Below, in pieces: positions 50,120-61,094 of a DNA stretch of 64,000 nucleotides. Source of the DNA: Microbulbifer sp. VAAF005 (lineage in GTDB: Bacteria; Pseudomonadota; Gammaproteobacteria; Pseudomonadales; Cellvibrionaceae); NCBI RefSeq assembly GCF_030012985.1, contig NZ_CP120233.1, positions 1,719,001 to 1,783,000 on the forward strand, in the 5' to 3' direction. The position numbers and the translations under genes were made by a program. Every line of letters starts with the position of its first letter. The first letter of the stretch is position 1. Under the pieces are notes generated by a model that searched no databases, was not told the DNA's origin, and was given only the letters and a program-made list of their open reading frames with translations.

Positions 50120-50171
50120 GTTAATTAGAGTACAATTCCGATTCAGATCACTTTAGAGCCCAAGCTAACTT

Positions 50172-50387
50172 ATGCCTAAATCCAGCGTAACGCCGACACT
50201 CAACTGCCCTACCTGCAAAAAGCCAATTGAATGGAGCAATAAGTTTCCCTTCAAACCTTTTTGTAGCGAACGTTGCAAGCTGATTGATCTCGGCGAATGG
50301 GCTAGTGAGGGACACAAGATTCCCGGGGAGTCAGTGTATGACGATGTGCTGAGTGATGACCTGGACCCGAACAAGCCCCGCCATTAA
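50172..50387 (+). CDS. yacG: DNA gyrase inhibitor YacG, zinc-binding
   Basis: Small protein of 71 aa with a four-Cys zinc site: CPTC near residue 14 and FCSERC near residue 34. The conserved [14 protein letters not shown] follows, with an acidic C-terminal tail. YacG binds the GyrB C-terminal part and inhibits gyrase. 52 bp after coaE, the standard neighbourhood. Confidence 0.93.
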   Translation: MPKSSVTPTLNCPTCKKPIEWSNKFPFKPFCSERCKLIDLGEWASEGHKIPGESVYDDVLSDDLDPNKPRH

Positions 50388-50401
50388 GGCCATCCAACCC
50401 A

Positions 50402-50433
50402 CTTGAACAGCTGCCTGCAAGCAGCTGTTCAAG
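50402..50433. terminator. Bidirectional hairpin between yacG and mutT
   Basis: Perfect 13-bp stem CTTGAACAGCTGC / GCAGCTGTTCAAG with loop CTGCAA, between convergent genes. No strong T tract on either side, so termination is inferred from position and stem strength. Confidence 0.65.
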
Positions 50434-50440
50434 ATGAAGC

Positions 50441-50839
50441 TTAGGAGAAACTCCCTTTTACCGCTTCAATAATTGCTTGATTGGCATCGGGGAAGTGGAA
50501 GTTATCCAGCTCCCCAGCAGACACCCACTTGATTTCCTGCTTCTCTCGTCCTAGGGCCTCACCCGTGAACTGCGTTACCTGCCAAGTATCCAGCAGCACG
50601 GTTTTTTCAGGGTAATCGTGACGAATTTCTACCAGAGGCTGCAACTCCTGTACTTCAATGGCCACTTCTTCAAGTAGCTCCCTATAGAGCGCCTCCTGCA
50701 CAGACTCACCAACTTCCACCTTGCCACCGGGAAATTCCCAGCGCCCTCCCATATGCAAATGGTCGGGGCGGCGGGCAATCAGGATCTTGCCGTCCCCTCG
50801 GGTTACTACACCAACAGCAACATGGACAACCTTACTCAC
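50441..50839 (-). CDS. mutT: Nudix hydrolase MutT (8-oxo-dGTP pyrophosphatase)
   Basis: MutT-type Nudix protein, 132 aa. The Nudix box GGKVEVGESVQEALYRELLEE shows the G-x5-E-x7-RE-x-x-EE pattern (cut at the consensus core). RRPDHLHMGGRWEFPGGK before it is typical of MutT proper. Removes oxidised dGTP from the nucleotide pool. GTG start with GAGG about 7 nt upstream; 9 bp after argJ on the same strand. Confidence 0.92.
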   Translation of the reverse strand: MSKVVHVAVGVVTRGDGKILIARRPDHLHMGGRWEFPGGKVEVGESVQEALYRELLEEVAIEVQELQPLVEIRHDYPEKTVLLDTWQVTQFTGEALGREKQEIKWVSAGELDNFHFPDANQAIIEAVKGSFS

Positions 50840-50848
50840 TCCACTACC

Positions 50849-52051
50849 TCAAGTCCGATATTCTGCGTTGATGGTGACATACTCGTGAGAGAAGTCACAG
50901 GTCCAGATGTGCTCACTACTGGCACCTCGACCCAGCTCTATACGGATTGTAAATTCGGGTTTTGAAAATACCCGCTCTCCAGCCTGCTCTTGATATCCAG
51001 GTGCGCGCCCACCGGCACTTACCACCTGTACATCATCGAGGAAAATCTCCACCTTATCGGTGTCTAACTCGCCTTGGATAGCATTGCCGATCGCCATAAC
51101 CAGCCGACCCCAGTTAGGGTCTGAAGCATAAAGTGCAGTTTTCACAAGCGGAGAATCACCGACTTCAAAAGCTACTGCCAAGGCCTCTTCACTGCTGAGC
51201 GCGCCATCCACTTGTACGGTAACAAACTTGGTCGCCCCCTCACCGTCCCTGACAATGGTCTGGGCCAGCTCTATATGAATTTCCGAAATTGCTTTATACA
51301 GCTCCAGGTAGCCAGTGTTCTCAGAGCTGCTGATCATCTCCCCCCGAGCACCTGTGGCCATCAAAACACAAGCATCATTCGTCGAGGTATCTCCATCTAC
51401 GCTAATCCGATTAAATGAGGCCCCGACAACTTCGCGTACCATTTGATCTAGCAGGGGTTGCGCCACACCGGCATCAGTGGCGACATAGGCGAGCATGGTA
51501 GCCATGTTCGGCTGGATCATGCCGGAACCTTTGGCTATACCGACAACGGCAATCTCTTCACCATTAATCATTAACTTGCGACTTGCAATCTTTGGCCGGG
51601 TGTCCGTAGTCATAATGGACTCGGCCGCCAATTCCCACCCGGCGGGATCAAGCTGTCCAGCAGACCCCGGGATAGCAGCGAGTAACCTCTCCATCGGCAA
51701 GTGCTCACCAATGACACCTGTACTAAAAGGCAATACTTGTTCGGCAGAAATCTTCAGTGCATCTGCCACCGCCTCGCAAGTAGCCCGGGCATCCGCCAGC
51801 CCCCTTACCCCAGTAGCGGCATTGGCATTGCCGGCATTAACCACCAGGGCTCGCACTTCTCCTTTGGCGATATGCTCTTTGGCCACCGCTACTGGAGCCG
51901 CACAAAAAGTATTCTGGGTAAAAGTGGCTGCAACTGAAGTTCCTTCAGCAAGCTCAACCAACAACAGGTCATTGCGTTCCCAGTCTTTGATCCTGGCGGG
52001 TACACTGGCGAGGCGAACCCCTTCGACAACGAGTATGGATAATTCAGGCAT
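50849..52051 (-). CDS. argJ: Bifunctional ornithine acetyltransferase / N-acetylglutamate synthase
   Basis: ArgJ, 400 aa. VVNAGNANAATG near residue 70, then the autocleavage region GSGMIQPNMATMLAYVATD, whose Thr (in MATML) becomes the nucleophile of the beta chain; FNRISVDGDTSTNDA follows. Recycles the acetyl group of the linear arginine pathway. ATG at 52051. Same strand as mutT and secA, an order common in pseudomonads and relatives. Confidence 0.95.
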   Translation of the reverse strand: MPELSILVVEGVRLASVPARIKDWERNDLLLVELAEGTSVAATFTQNTFCAAPVAVAKEHIAKGEVRALVVNAGNANAATGVRGLADARATCEAVADALKISAEQVLPFSTGVIGEHLPMERLLAAIPGSAGQLDPAGWELAAESIMTTDTRPKIASRKLMINGEEIAVVGIAKGSGMIQPNMATMLAYVATDAGVAQPLLDQMVREVVGASFNRISVDGDTSTNDACVLMATGARGEMISSSENTGYLELYKAISEIHIELAQTIVRDGEGATKFVTVQVDGALSSEEALAVAFEVGDSPLVKTALYASDPNWGRLVMAIGNAIQGELDTDKVEIFLDDVQVVSAGGRAPGYQEQAGERVFSKPEFTIRIELGRGASSEHIWTCDFSHEYVTINAEYRT

Positions 52052-52232
52052 AAGAATAACGACTTTGGGCTATCACAGCGCAGGCAAACCTAGACCCCGG
52101 TCCACCCAAACGGATTAGCGGAAATAAATGAGCGGTCGACATTATCAAAGCCGAACTTCAGTAAGGCAAGCCAAAAATAAACTTATCTGCGGAATGGGAA
52201 TTTTTTTCCGCAGATAATTCTTTTACCGGTTA

Positions 52233-52256
52233 AAAAAATACCCCGCTAAGCGGGGC
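52233..52256 (-). terminator. Rho-independent terminator of secA
   Basis: CCCCGC / GCGGGG stem with a TAA loop, followed on the minus strand by TATTTTTTTA, about 27 bp after the secA stop. A second inverted repeat, ATCTGCGGAA / TTCCGCAGAT (52185-52215), lies just beyond it and may back it up. The rest of 52052-52282 shows no gene. Confidence 0.88.
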
Positions 52257-52282
52257 ACTTTCTGAATTCAAGCAGTAGAGAA

Positions 52283-55033
52283 TTAGCTCTGGGTAGAGGA
52301 AGCCAGCTTGCCGTGACACTGCTTGTACTTTTTCCCGGAACCACAGGGGCAGGGATCATTACGCCCGACTTTAGGACCGCGACGCTCCGGTGCCGGGGCA
52401 GCCGGCTGCTGCTCCTTGGACTCACTTTCTGGAAGCGCCGAAGCTTGAGCGTGTTGCAGCTCAAGCTGCTGCCTGCGCTGCTCTTCCAGGCGACGCTGCT
52501 CCATCTCTTCCGCTTGCTCACGAGTCATCGGCTCTACGTGGGCAAGAATACGCACCACTTCATGCTTGAGGTTCTCCAGCATGCTCTGGAACAGGTGGAA
52601 AGACTCGCGCTTGAATTCCTGCTTGGGGTTTTTGTTGGCGTAAGCCCGCAAACCAATACCCGCACGCAAGTGGTCCATGCTGGAAAGGTGCTCCTTCCAC
52701 AACTGATCCAATACTTGCAGCATAATCTGACGCTCGATAGTCGGCATCAGATTGGCATCACCGGAAGATTCACCAATACGGGAAACTTTTGCAGCATAGG
52801 CTTCCTGCGCGGCGACAGTAATCTTTTTCCGCAGGCTCTCTTCGTGCAGAGTGCGATCTTCATCGAGCCACTGCTGAACCGGCAACTGGATACCCAATTC
52901 GCCAGAGAGCTGCTGCTCCAGGGCTGGAATATCCCACTGTTCTTCCACGCTCTGGGGGGGGATAGAACCGGAGACAATGCCGTCAACCACATCTTCGCGA
53001 ATGGCAGAGATGGTATCACTGATAACCTCAGCTTCTAGCAGCTCATTGCGCTGGCCGTAAATCACCTGGCGCTGGTCATTGGCCACGTCATCGTATTCCA
53101 ACAACTGCTTGCGAATATCAAAGTTGCGGCCTTCAACACGGCGCTGGGCTTTTTCGATAGCGTTGGAAACCATGCGGTGCTCAATCGCCTCACCGCGCTC
53201 CATTCCCAGCATCTGCATAAAATTCTTCACCCGGTCGGAGGCGAAGATGCGCATAAGGTTATCTTCCAGGGATAAGTAAAAACGAGTAACACCCGGGTCA
53301 CCCTGACGTCCTGCACGGCCTCGCAGCTGGTTATCAATACGGCGGGACTCATGGCGCTCAGTACCGATAATATGCAGACCGCCCGCAGCGATCACCTGCT
53401 CGTGGCGCTTATTCCAATCTTCCTTGACTTGTGCGAGCTCCGCTTCGGTCAGCTCACTACCCTTCTCCTGGGCCAGGGCTGCCGCTTCAGCCTCCCAATT
53501 ACCGCCGAGAACAATGTCGGTACCGCGACCAGCCATATTGGTAGCGATAGTCACTGCACCCGGGCGACCCGCCTGGGCGATAATCTGTGCTTCGCGCTCG
53601 TGGTATTTCGCGTTGAGAACCTGGTGCTTAATTCCCGCCTTTTGCAACTTGCGGGACATTTCTTCAGAGGTTTCGATAGAAGCGGTACCTACAAGGATTG
53701 GAGCCTGCTTTTCGCGACAGTGCTTCACATCCTCAATAATCGCTTCCATCTTCTCTTCCTGGCTTAGGTAAACCAGGTCATTGAGATCTTCACGTTGAAT
53801 TTGCTTATTGGTGGGGATCACCACCACGTCCAGGCCATAAATTTGCTGGAATTCAAACGCTTCTGTATCCGCTGTACCGGTCATTCCCGCAAGTTTGGGG
53901 TAGAAGCGGAACAGGTTCTGGAATGTTGTAGAAGCGAGGGTCTGGCTCTCACTCTGAATCTGCACACTCTCTTTTGCTTCCAGCGCCTGGTGCAGGCCTT
54001 CGGAGAGACGGCGACCCGGCATGGTCCGGCCGGTGTGCTCATCAATTAACACCACCTGGCCATTCTGCACGATGTAATCCACATCGCGATTAAACAGTAC
54101 ATGCGCGCGCAGGGCGGCGTGCACGTGGTGCAACAGGCCCAGGTTCCCTGGGGCGTAAAGGGACTGGTCTTCCTTCATCAACCCGCTGCGTGACAACAGG
54201 TCTTCGATCAACAAGTGGCCCTGTTCCGTCAGCTCAACCTGGCGAGTCTTTTCATCAACGGTGTAGTGCCCCTCCCCACCTTCTTCGGCACGCTCCAGCT
54301 GGGGAACCAACTTATTCATTGCCATATAAAGGTGGGACGAGTCTTCGGCGGCTCCAGAAATGATTAGCGGAGTACGCGCCTCATCGATCAGGATGGAATC
54401 CACCTCATCGACAATAGCGAAGTTCTGAGGGCGCTGGGTACGGTCCTCTTTGCGCAACACCATGTTGTCACGCAGGTAATCAAAACCGAATTCGTTATTA
54501 GTGCCGTAAGTAATGTCAGCCTCATAGGCCGCTTTCTTTTCTTCCGGTGGCTGCTGGGAAACAATAACTCCCACTGTCATGCCCAGGAATTCATACACCG
54601 GGCGCATCCAATTGGCATCCCGCGAAGCAAGGTAATCGTTCACCGTAACAATATGAACGCCCTTACCTTCAAGTGCATTCAGATAGGCCGGCAGGGTTGC
54701 AACCAGGGTTTTACCTTCACCGGTACGCATTTCTGCAATACGCCCTTCATGCAGGGTCATCCCGCCGATCAGCTGAACATCGAAGTGGCGCATACCCATG
54801 GCCCGGCGACCCGCTTCACGCACCGCCGCAAACGCCTCAGGCAGGATTTGATCGAGTTTTTCCCCGTCAGCGAGTCGCTGCCTAAACTCATCCGTTTTAG
54901 CCCGCAGGCCTGCATCGTCAAGCTTCTGGAAATCCTCTTCCAAAGCGTTGATCTTTCCCACGACGCGTCGCATGCGCTTCAGCTCGCGGTCATTTTTTGA
55001 ACCAAAGACCGATTTAATCAGTTTGCCAATCAT
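52283..55033 (-). CDS. secA: Preprotein translocase ATPase SecA
   Basis: SecA, 916 aa, full length. Walker [18 protein letters not shown], Walker [21 protein letters not shown], helicase motif [14 protein letters not shown], and the C-terminal zinc site [14 protein letters not shown] preceded by a Gln/Glu-rich linker. Drives protein export through SecYEG. Own promoter region lies upstream (55034-55196) and a terminator downstream. Confidence 0.97.
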   Translation of the reverse strand: MIGKLIKSVFGSKNDRELKRMRRVVGKINALEEDFQKLDDAGLRAKTDEFRQRLADGEKLDQILPEAFAAVREAGRRAMGMRHFDVQLIGGMTLHEGRIAEMRTGEGKTLVATLPAYLNALEGKGVHIVTVNDYLASRDANWMRPVYEFLGMTVGVIVSQQPPEEKKAAYEADITYGTNNEFGFDYLRDNMVLRKEDRTQRPQNFAIVDEVDSILIDEARTPLIISGAAEDSSHLYMAMNKLVPQLERAEEGGEGHYTVDEKTRQVELTEQGHLLIEDLLSRSGLMKEDQSLYAPGNLGLLHHVHAALRAHVLFNRDVDYIVQNGQVVLIDEHTGRTMPGRRLSEGLHQALEAKESVQIQSESQTLASTTFQNLFRFYPKLAGMTGTADTEAFEFQQIYGLDVVVIPTNKQIQREDLNDLVYLSQEEKMEAIIEDVKHCREKQAPILVGTASIETSEEMSRKLQKAGIKHQVLNAKYHEREAQIIAQAGRPGAVTIATNMAGRGTDIVLGGNWEAEAAALAQEKGSELTEAELAQVKEDWNKRHEQVIAAGGLHIIGTERHESRRIDNQLRGRAGRQGDPGVTRFYLSLEDNLMRIFASDRVKNFMQMLGMERGEAIEHRMVSNAIEKAQRRVEGRNFDIRKQLLEYDDVANDQRQVIYGQRNELLEAEVISDTISAIREDVVDGIVSGSIPPQSVEEQWDIPALEQQLSGELGIQLPVQQWLDEDRTLHEESLRKKITVAAQEAYAAKVSRIGESSGDANLMPTIERQIMLQVLDQLWKEHLSSMDHLRAGIGLRAYANKNPKQEFKRESFHLFQSMLENLKHEVVRILAHVEPMTREQAEEMEQRRLEEQRRQQLELQHAQASALPESESKEQQPAAPAPERRGPKVGRNDPCPCGSGKKYKQCHGKLASSTQS

Positions 55034-55196
55034 TATCTAGAAACCACTTATCTTATTTGCGCTGTCGGCGCTAATATCGGGCAGATCGATGCACCGACGC
55101 TCCTTTATGCGAGGGGTGCAAGTAAACAGGAAGGCGCAAGCGCTGGCAACTCTTATGCCAAGCTACCAACAATTACGCGTAAAGGAAGGATAGTTC

Positions 55197-56132
55197 TTAT
55201 CTGCCTGTGCGGCGGATATAGCTAGCTGGATCAACCGTGCGGTTGTTCTTATATATCTCAAAGTGAACATGGGGCCCGGTAGAACGGCCACTGGAACCCA
55301 TCAGGGCAATAATTTGCCCTCTCTTGACCACGTCACCCAATCCCACTTTCAGCTCACTATTGTGCCCATAGCGGGTTGAATAACCATTGCCGTGATTAAT
55401 TTCTACCAACTGACCATAGCCATGGCGCTCATCAGCCCAGGTGACAACACCAGCGGCTACCGAAACAACATCGGAGCCCATCTTGCCAGCAAAATCCACA
55501 CCCTTGTGCCAAGTCCTACGGCCAGTGAATGGATCGGTGCGATAACCATAACGGGAAGACATCCATCCCTTGCTGATCGGGCGGCCCGCCAAAAACTGCT
55601 CGTCCTCAAGTTTGAGGTTGGCCATCAGGGATTCGAGTGTGTTCAGCTGCATCTGGCGATCTTCAATCTGATGAGAGAGATCTCCAATAACATCCAGGAA
55701 TTCCGGTGGCTGATACGGCAACTCCGATGCACCTGCGATTCCGGGGTCTTCCGGCCCACCAATAGCAGGTGCACTGCCAAACTCAAACTCTCCTTCATCG
55801 AGATTGGCAACAGAGGTTAAACGCTCACCCAGTGCATCAAGGCGAGTTAAACGTGCCTGCAACTCCGCAAGCTTAACGGTAAGAGCTGCCAGCTGCTCCC
55901 GCGCCTCTCTATCTGCTTCAGCAATTTCTTCCTGCTGTTTGCGCAGTGCGCGACTCCAGGCCTTGGCCGTTCGGGAATCAAATAGGTCAGTTTTAGTAAC
56001 CGGTAAATTCGCCCCCAGCAGAAATGCACCCACAGGGAGGCTCAGCAAGCACAACCCCAACAGGGCTTTGCTCAAACTGCCAAAATTAAAGCTGCGAGTC
56101 GCACCGCGCTCATTAACCAGGATTACTTTCAT
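55197..56132 (-). CDS. M23-family murein endopeptidase
   Basis: LytM/M23 peptidase, 311 aa from the ATG at 56132 (MKVILVNERG). One membrane anchor (LLGLCLLSLPVGAFLLGA), a coiled coil of Ala/Glu/Arg-rich heptads (about 60-125), and the catalytic domain with zinc ligands in WHKGVDFAGK (H-x3-D) and GPHVHFEIY (H-x-H). Cleaves peptidoglycan cross-links in the periplasm. A TTG at 56198 would prepend residues not typical of the family. Position between lpxC and secA is conserved in related bacteria. Confidence 0.9.
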   Translation of the reverse strand: MKVILVNERGATRSFNFGSLSKALLGLCLLSLPVGAFLLGANLPVTKTDLFDSRTAKAWSRALRKQQEEIAEADREAREQLAALTVKLAELQARLTRLDALGERLTSVANLDEGEFEFGSAPAIGGPEDPGIAGASELPYQPPEFLDVIGDLSHQIEDRQMQLNTLESLMANLKLEDEQFLAGRPISKGWMSSRYGYRTDPFTGRRTWHKGVDFAGKMGSDVVSVAAGVVTWADERHGYGQLVEINHGNGYSTRYGHNSELKVGLGDVVKRGQIIALMGSSGRSTGPHVHFEIYKNNRTVDPASYIRRTGR

Positions 56133-56249
56133 AGGAGCTGTGAGAAGTTCGACATTTTTAATTTTCGTTAGTCCCCAGCTCACAAGCCGAGGTGCCAAAC
56201 CAATAAGGATACCAAAAATCTATAGGCTTTCTCTGTGAAACAATCATAC

Positions 56250-56275
56250 AAAAAAGCCGGCACTATAATGCCGGC
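56250..56275 (-). terminator. Rho-independent terminator of lpxC
   Basis: GCCGGCA / TGCCGGC 7-bp stem with a 6-nt loop (56256-56275), followed on the minus strand by TTTTTTGTATG. It lies 14 bp after the lpxC stop. Confidence 0.93.
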
Positions 56276-56289
56276 TTCTTGCGAAAGTA

Positions 56290-57204
56290 TCAAACTGCCA
56301 AAATAGGTTTGATATAAGAGATCGGTGCTTCTTCCTGCTCACCTTCAAAGGTGACCATTTCCCAAGCATCCTCCTGAGCCATCAGGTTGCGAAGGGATTT
56401 ATTGTTCAGCGCATGGCCAGACTTAAAGGCCTTGAACTCACCAATCAGGCTGGTCCCCAGAAGATAGAGATCGCCAATCGCATCCAGAATTTTATGTTTC
56501 ACAAATTCGTCTTCATAACGCAACCCGCCTTCATTCAGAATACGGTACTGATCAATCACAATTGCGTTATCAACGGAACCGCCCTGAACCAAGCCTTTAG
56601 AGCGCAAGTACTCAATCTCGTGCATAAAGCCAAAGGTACGGGCGCGACTCACTTCCTTCACAAAGGAGGTACTGGAAAAGTCCACGGATGAACTCAGGTT
56701 GCGCCCCTGGAAAACCGGGTGGTCAAAGTCGATTGTAAAAGACACCTTAAAGCCATTAAAAGGTAGGAAGCTGGCAACCTTATCGCCATCCTCTACAGTT
56801 ACTGGCTTCTTGATTCGCAGGAATTTCTTCGGAGCTGCTTGCTCCTGGATGCCCGCGGATTGAATTAGAAATACAAATGGGCCGGCACTGCCATCCATAA
56901 TGGGCACTTCTTGCGCGGATAACTCGACAACCGCGTTATCAATGCCAAGACCCGCCATTGCTGAGAGCAGGTGCTCTACCGTAGCAATGCGAACATCACC
57001 CTTTTCCAGGGTGGTTGAAAGGAGAGTGTCGCCGACATTTTCCGCACGAGCCTCGATTTCAACAACCGGGTCCAAATCGGTTCTACGGAACACGATACCG
57101 GTGTCTACGGGCGCTGGTTTAAGGGTAAGTACAACTTTCTTGCCAGTGTGCAGACCTACGCCAGTGGCGCGAATAGCATTCTTAAGCGTGCGCTGTTTGA
57201 TCAT
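56290..57204 (-). CDS. lpxC: UDP-3-O-acyl-N-acetylglucosamine deacetylase
   Basis: LpxC, 304 aa from the ATG at 57204 ([11 protein letters not shown]). Zinc and catalytic residues are visible in [24 protein letters not shown] and SGHALNN. First committed step of lipid A synthesis. The preceding in-frame residues from 57252 do not match the family. Its presence confirms an LPS-bearing Gram-negative host. Confidence 0.96.
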   Translation of the reverse strand: MIKQRTLKNAIRATGVGLHTGKKVVLTLKPAPVDTGIVFRRTDLDPVVEIEARAENVGDTLLSTTLEKGDVRIATVEHLLSAMAGLGIDNAVVELSAQEVPIMDGSAGPFVFLIQSAGIQEQAAPKKFLRIKKPVTVEDGDKVASFLPFNGFKVSFTIDFDHPVFQGRNLSSSVDFSSTSFVKEVSRARTFGFMHEIEYLRSKGLVQGGSVDNAIVIDQYRILNEGGLRYEDEFVKHKILDAIGDLYLLGTSLIGEFKAFKSGHALNNKSLRNLMAQEDAWEMVTFEGEQEEAPISYIKPILAV

Positions 57205-57526
57205 GAAACTATCTTTTCCCCGTCGGTGGACTACGCCCCTGAGGCGCAGCAAGCCATCGATACTAGCACAATTGCGACGCCAATACCAATTCTGGGCGAG
57301 TGGTCACCACAACTGTGCACCACCTACCTATAGAGGATAGATCAAGCAAAGATTGCAGCGCCAACGCATGTCGCTATGACAGCATTCTAAGATCGGAAGC
57401 TCCGCAAGCGCTGTTAATAATTGTTAATTATTTTAGATAGTTATTGCGACTCGTTGGTTCTGGCAGAAATCTGCATAAACGGGGCAAGGGCCTACCCATT
57501 CGACAAGGTAGACCCGAGCAAAAGCC

Positions 57527-57591
57527 GTACCGCAGCGGCAATACCCAGCCGGAGCCGGGCAGACATGAGCGGTGTTCTGCCTCTGCGGTAC
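57527..57591 (-). terminator. Long hairpin downstream of ftsZ
   Basis: GTACCGCAG (57527-57535) pairs with CTGCGGTAC (57583-57591), 8 bp past the ftsZ stop, with inner pairing CCCGGCTCCGGCTGGG. The minus-strand side continues CGGCTTTTGC, a short T run. It may terminate or protect the ftsZ mRNA. The rest of 57205-57598 is the lpxC promoter region; no gene is seen. Confidence 0.45.
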
Positions 57592-57598
57592 CGTTTTT

Positions 57599-58840
57599 CT
57601 AGTCTGCCTGACGGCGCAGGAAGGCTGGAATATCCAGGTACTCCATATCCGCATCAGCGGGATTCAAGGCAGGAGCCGGGCGCTTGGGGCGCTCCGCTTC
57701 AGTACGAGGGCGCGGATCAATGGCCTCGCGGCTTGCCAGCCCTGCAGAGCTGTGACCAGCATGAGCTGTGTGACTATCGCGAGCCTCACGGGTTTCACGA
57801 ACGGGCTCCCGAGGCTCAGGGCGGCGGGTATTATCCACTACCTTTGCCGGACGCGCTGCCGGAGTACCCTCGCCAAGACCTGCGGCCACAACGGTAACCC
57901 GCATCTCATCACCGAGCTTATCATCTACCGCTGTACCGATAACCACAGTAGCTTCATCGGAGGCGATTTCCTGGACAATCTCACCTACTTCAGAGTACTC
58001 ACCCAGGGTCAGTTCCTGACAGCCCGCCTCTTCGCTACCGGTGATGATATTCACCAGGATACCGCGAGCACCTGCCAGGTTGACGTTATCCAGTAGCGGG
58101 CTTCGCACGGCTTTCTCAGCCGCTTCGCGCGCACGGTTTTCACCGACGGCAGAACCGGACCCCATCATCGCCATGCCCATTTCAGACATTACGGTGCGCA
58201 CATCGGCGAAGTCCACGTTCATGATGCCCGGACGAATCATCAGGTCGGCAATGCCTTGTACAGCACCCAATAAAACGTTATCTGCCTCTTTGTAAGCAGA
58301 TTTCATTGTGATCTTGCTACCGAGTACTTCCAGCAAACGATCGTTGGGGATAGTAATCAGAGAATCAACTTTATCACGCAGCTCGAGGATACCCTCTTCA
58401 GCTACAACTGTGCGTTTGCGCCCTTCGATCTTAAATGGGCGAGTAACCACAGCAACGGTAAGGATACCCAGTTCTTTTGCAATCTCAGCGACAATCGGCG
58501 CACCACCGGTACCGGTACCACCGCCCATACCGGCAGTGATGAATACCATATCCGCACCGGTTAATACCTCAGCAATGCGATCGCGATCTTCAAGTGCGGA
58601 CTGACGGCCAATATCCGGGTTTGCCCCTGCGCCCAAACCGCGTGTAATTGTGTTACCCAGTTGCAGGATAGTGCGGGCCTCAACATCTTTGAGGGCCTGT
58701 GCATCTGTATTTGCACAGATAAAATCTACACCCTCAACATCATTGGCGATCATATGCTTAACAGCATTACCACCACCGCCGCCGACACCAATCACCTTGA
58801 TGACAGGCTTATCCTGTACGCTATCAACTAGTTCGAACAT
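57599..58840 (-). CDS. ftsZ: Cell-division GTPase FtsZ
   Basis: FtsZ, 413 aa from the ATG at 58840. GTP-binding [12 protein letters not shown] (tubulin signature), NTDAQAL, and T7 loop [12 protein letters not shown] linker rich in Arg, Glu, Ala and Pro leads to the conserved C-terminal peptide [11 protein letters not shown], which binds FtsA and ZipA. AAAGGGGA lies upstream of this ATG. Forms the Z ring. Confidence 0.97.
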   Translation of the reverse strand: MFELVDSVQDKPVIKVIGVGGGGGNAVKHMIANDVEGVDFICANTDAQALKDVEARTILQLGNTITRGLGAGANPDIGRQSALEDRDRIAEVLTGADMVFITAGMGGGTGTGGAPIVAEIAKELGILTVAVVTRPFKIEGRKRTVVAEEGILELRDKVDSLITIPNDRLLEVLGSKITMKSAYKEADNVLLGAVQGIADLMIRPGIMNVDFADVRTVMSEMGMAMMGSGSAVGENRAREAAEKAVRSPLLDNVNLAGARGILVNIITGSEEAGCQELTLGEYSEVGEIVQEIASDEATVVIGTAVDDKLGDEMRVTVVAAGLGEGTPAARPAKVVDNTRRPEPREPVRETREARDSHTAHAGHSSAGLASREAIDPRPRTEAERPKRPAPALNPADADMEYLDIPAFLRRQAD

Positions 58841-58927
58841 TGCTGTTCCCCTTTCTTGCTCATGTCGAATTTTACAGCCATGCCTAAAAAAATCCTTCAC
58901 CGGATGGCTAAATCTGGTTGCACTCTA

Positions 58928-60163
58928 TTACAAATTTCCGCGAAACCAGTGCTTTACCTTGTCCCACCACTGATTATCGTTGCGCACAGGCTGTATTTTG
59001 CCCTCTCGAGCCTCTTCCTGCTGCATCGCATACATCAATAATCCAACTCCAGTGGAATAAATTGGGTTGCTGACGATATCCGTCAAACCTGCAATACCCT
59101 GAGGCACTGCTAGGCGAACCGGCATATGAAAAATTTCCTCAGCCAGTTCAACCGCGCCCTCCATTTTTGAAGAGCCGCCGGTAAGTACTACACCCGCCGC
59201 ACACAAATCTTCGAAGCCGCTGCGACGTAACTCCGCCTGTACTAATGTAAACAATTCGTCGTAGCGCGGCTCAACGACCTCGGCCAATGCCTGTCGGGAT
59301 AAATCCCTGGGCGCGCGATCACCAACGCTCGGTACCTTAATGGTCTCACCTTCGCGAGCGAGTTTTGCCAACGCGCACGCATATTTGATTTTCAAATCTT
59401 CTGCGTGCGGTGTCGGTGTGCGCAAAGCCATGGCAATATCATTGGTAACCTGGTCTCCAGCAATCGGTATCACACCGGTATGCCGAATAGATCCACCAGT
59501 AAACACAGCAATATCGGTGGTTCCCCCACCAATATCTACCATGCATACTCCCAACTCTTTTTCATCTTCGGTCAGGACTGCGTAACTTGAAGCCAATTGT
59601 TCAAGAATGACATCTTCTACTTCCAGACCACATCGACGAATACACTTTTCAATATTCTGTGCAGCATTCACTGCACCGCTGACCAAATGGACCTTTGCTT
59701 CGAGGCGAACACCAGACATTCCGAGAGGTTCTTTTACCCCTTCCTGATTATCAATCAGGTATTCCTGCGGAAGCGTGTGCAAAATCTTCTGGTCCGCAGG
59801 AATAGCGACAGCCCTGGCAGCATCAATAACACGATCGAGATCCTGCTGGGTAACCTCTCGATCCTTAATCGCAACTATACCGTGAGAGTTCAAGCTGCGA
59901 ATGTGACTTCCCGCAATCCCTGCGTACACAGAGTGAATTTCACAACCCGCCATCAACTCAGCTTCTTCCACAGCGCGCTGTATAGATTGCACGGTTGATT
60001 CAATATTAACCACTACGCCCTTTTTCATTCCAGTGGAACGATGAGAGCCGATACCGACAATATTAAGTTCCCCATCACCGGAAGCTTCACCGACAATAGC
60101 GACTACTTTAGAGGTGCCTATATCCAGTCCAACAATCATGCGCTGATCGGATACCTGTGTCAT
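58928..60163 (-). CDS. ftsA: Cell-division actin-like protein FtsA
   Basis: FtsA, 411 aa from the ATG at 60163 (alternative ATG at 60190). Phosphate-1 motif VGLDIGTSK, phosphate-2 VCMVDIGGGTTDIAV, adenosine motif VVLTGGSSKMEG, and the C-terminal amphipathic helix VKHWFRGNL that binds the membrane. Anchors FtsZ at the inner membrane. Lies 115 bp downstream of ftsQ and 87 bp upstream of ftsZ. Confidence 0.96.
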   Translation of the reverse strand: MTQVSDQRMIVGLDIGTSKVVAIVGEASGDGELNIVGIGSHRSTGMKKGVVVNIESTVQSIQRAVEEAELMAGCEIHSVYAGIAGSHIRSLNSHGIVAIKDREVTQQDLDRVIDAARAVAIPADQKILHTLPQEYLIDNQEGVKEPLGMSGVRLEAKVHLVSGAVNAAQNIEKCIRRCGLEVEDVILEQLASSYAVLTEDEKELGVCMVDIGGGTTDIAVFTGGSIRHTGVIPIAGDQVTNDIAMALRTPTPHAEDLKIKYACALAKLAREGETIKVPSVGDRAPRDLSRQALAEVVEPRYDELFTLVQAELRRSGFEDLCAAGVVLTGGSSKMEGAVELAEEIFHMPVRLAVPQGIAGLTDIVSNPIYSTGVGLLMYAMQQEEAREGKIQPVRNDNQWWDKVKHWFRGNL

Positions 60164-60278
60164 TTTCGTGCCAACCTCGCTGAGCTGCATTCTGTTTCAG
60201 GTTCTGCTATCGGACCAGAACACAGCATTCGCTTTTAAACTTTTATCTATAAAACAGCCACCCGGGCTGCCTCGATGT

Positions 60279-61087
60279 TTACTTTTCTTCGTCTTTCCAT
60301 TGAACCGCTACCGCATTGCTGTAGCGCGTATCGACGCTGACAACTTTTTGCAAGTGCGGCGCCAGTACACCCCGACTCAAATACAGAAAACGGTGTACCC
60401 GCTCCAATAAAGCATCATGGCCAAGTTTTAATTCAATTCCCGACACTAACTCCAGATGCCAACCGCTTAGGTCGTCAAATGACAACCGTTTAACCTCCAT
60501 ATCCCGCGTGGTCAGTAACCCCGCAAGCGCGCGGTATTGCAGCATAATCCGCTCTACCAATTCTTCATCCCCGGCAAGCTCGGGCAGGGACTGAACCCCC
60601 ATATGTGACGGACGCGGTAGCAGATCCCCACTCGCTACCAACAATTTATCTTTACCCCAGGTGGCGAGAGGTTGCGCTTCAGTGATATCAACCTCAACAC
60701 CCTTCGGCCAACGCCTGCTCACCGAGGCGGAAGTAATCCAGGGGTTAGACAGTAATGTCTGCTGCATCGCCTGAATGTCCGCTGAAAAAAGCCTGCTTTC
60801 AAGTGAGGAAGAAGCACCTCTCTTAACTCTTCTTCAGTTACCGCATTAAAAGCCCCGCGCACCTCAACTTGCTCCAGGGCATCAACATTACTCAGCTCAA
60901 CCGATGGCGCCCACCGCCACAACCAGACTGCACCATAGAGCAAAGCCGAAAAGCCTGCGAACATCACCAGCAAAAAAACACCGCCCCCAGTTCAGGCGAA
61001 GCTTTTCAGAATCGCTGGCCCCTAAGGGGCTCGCACCGCGAGCAGCTTTTTTTTCCTGGAGGTTGATTTCGTTCCAGCCCCTTTCAC
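60279..61087 (-). CDS. ftsQ: Cell-division protein FtsQ (four single-base frameshifts in this sequence)
   Basis: FtsQ, about 270 aa once four single-base gaps are filled. Each lies in a homopolymer (plus-strand coordinates): T8 at 61047-61054, C5 at 60984-60988, A7 at 60972-60978 and A6 at 60785-60790. Adding one base to each gives a continuous frame: a basic cytoplasmic tail (KSTSRKKKAARGASPLG), the membrane segment GAVFFLLVMFAGFSALLYGA, the POTRA domain (VELSNVDALEQVEVRG ... NPWITSASVSRRWPKGVEV) and the beta domain. GTG at 61087 has AGGT about 6 nt upstream and lies 7 nt after murC. FtsQ is essential for division, so the breaks are almost surely sequence errors. Confidence 0.85.
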
Positions 61088-61094
61088 TCGCTAC

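Noticed and set aside
57421..58096. Plus-strand genes antisense to ftsZ
   Set aside because: Open frames opposite a GC-rich essential gene with no family match and no ribosome sites; shadows of ftsZ.
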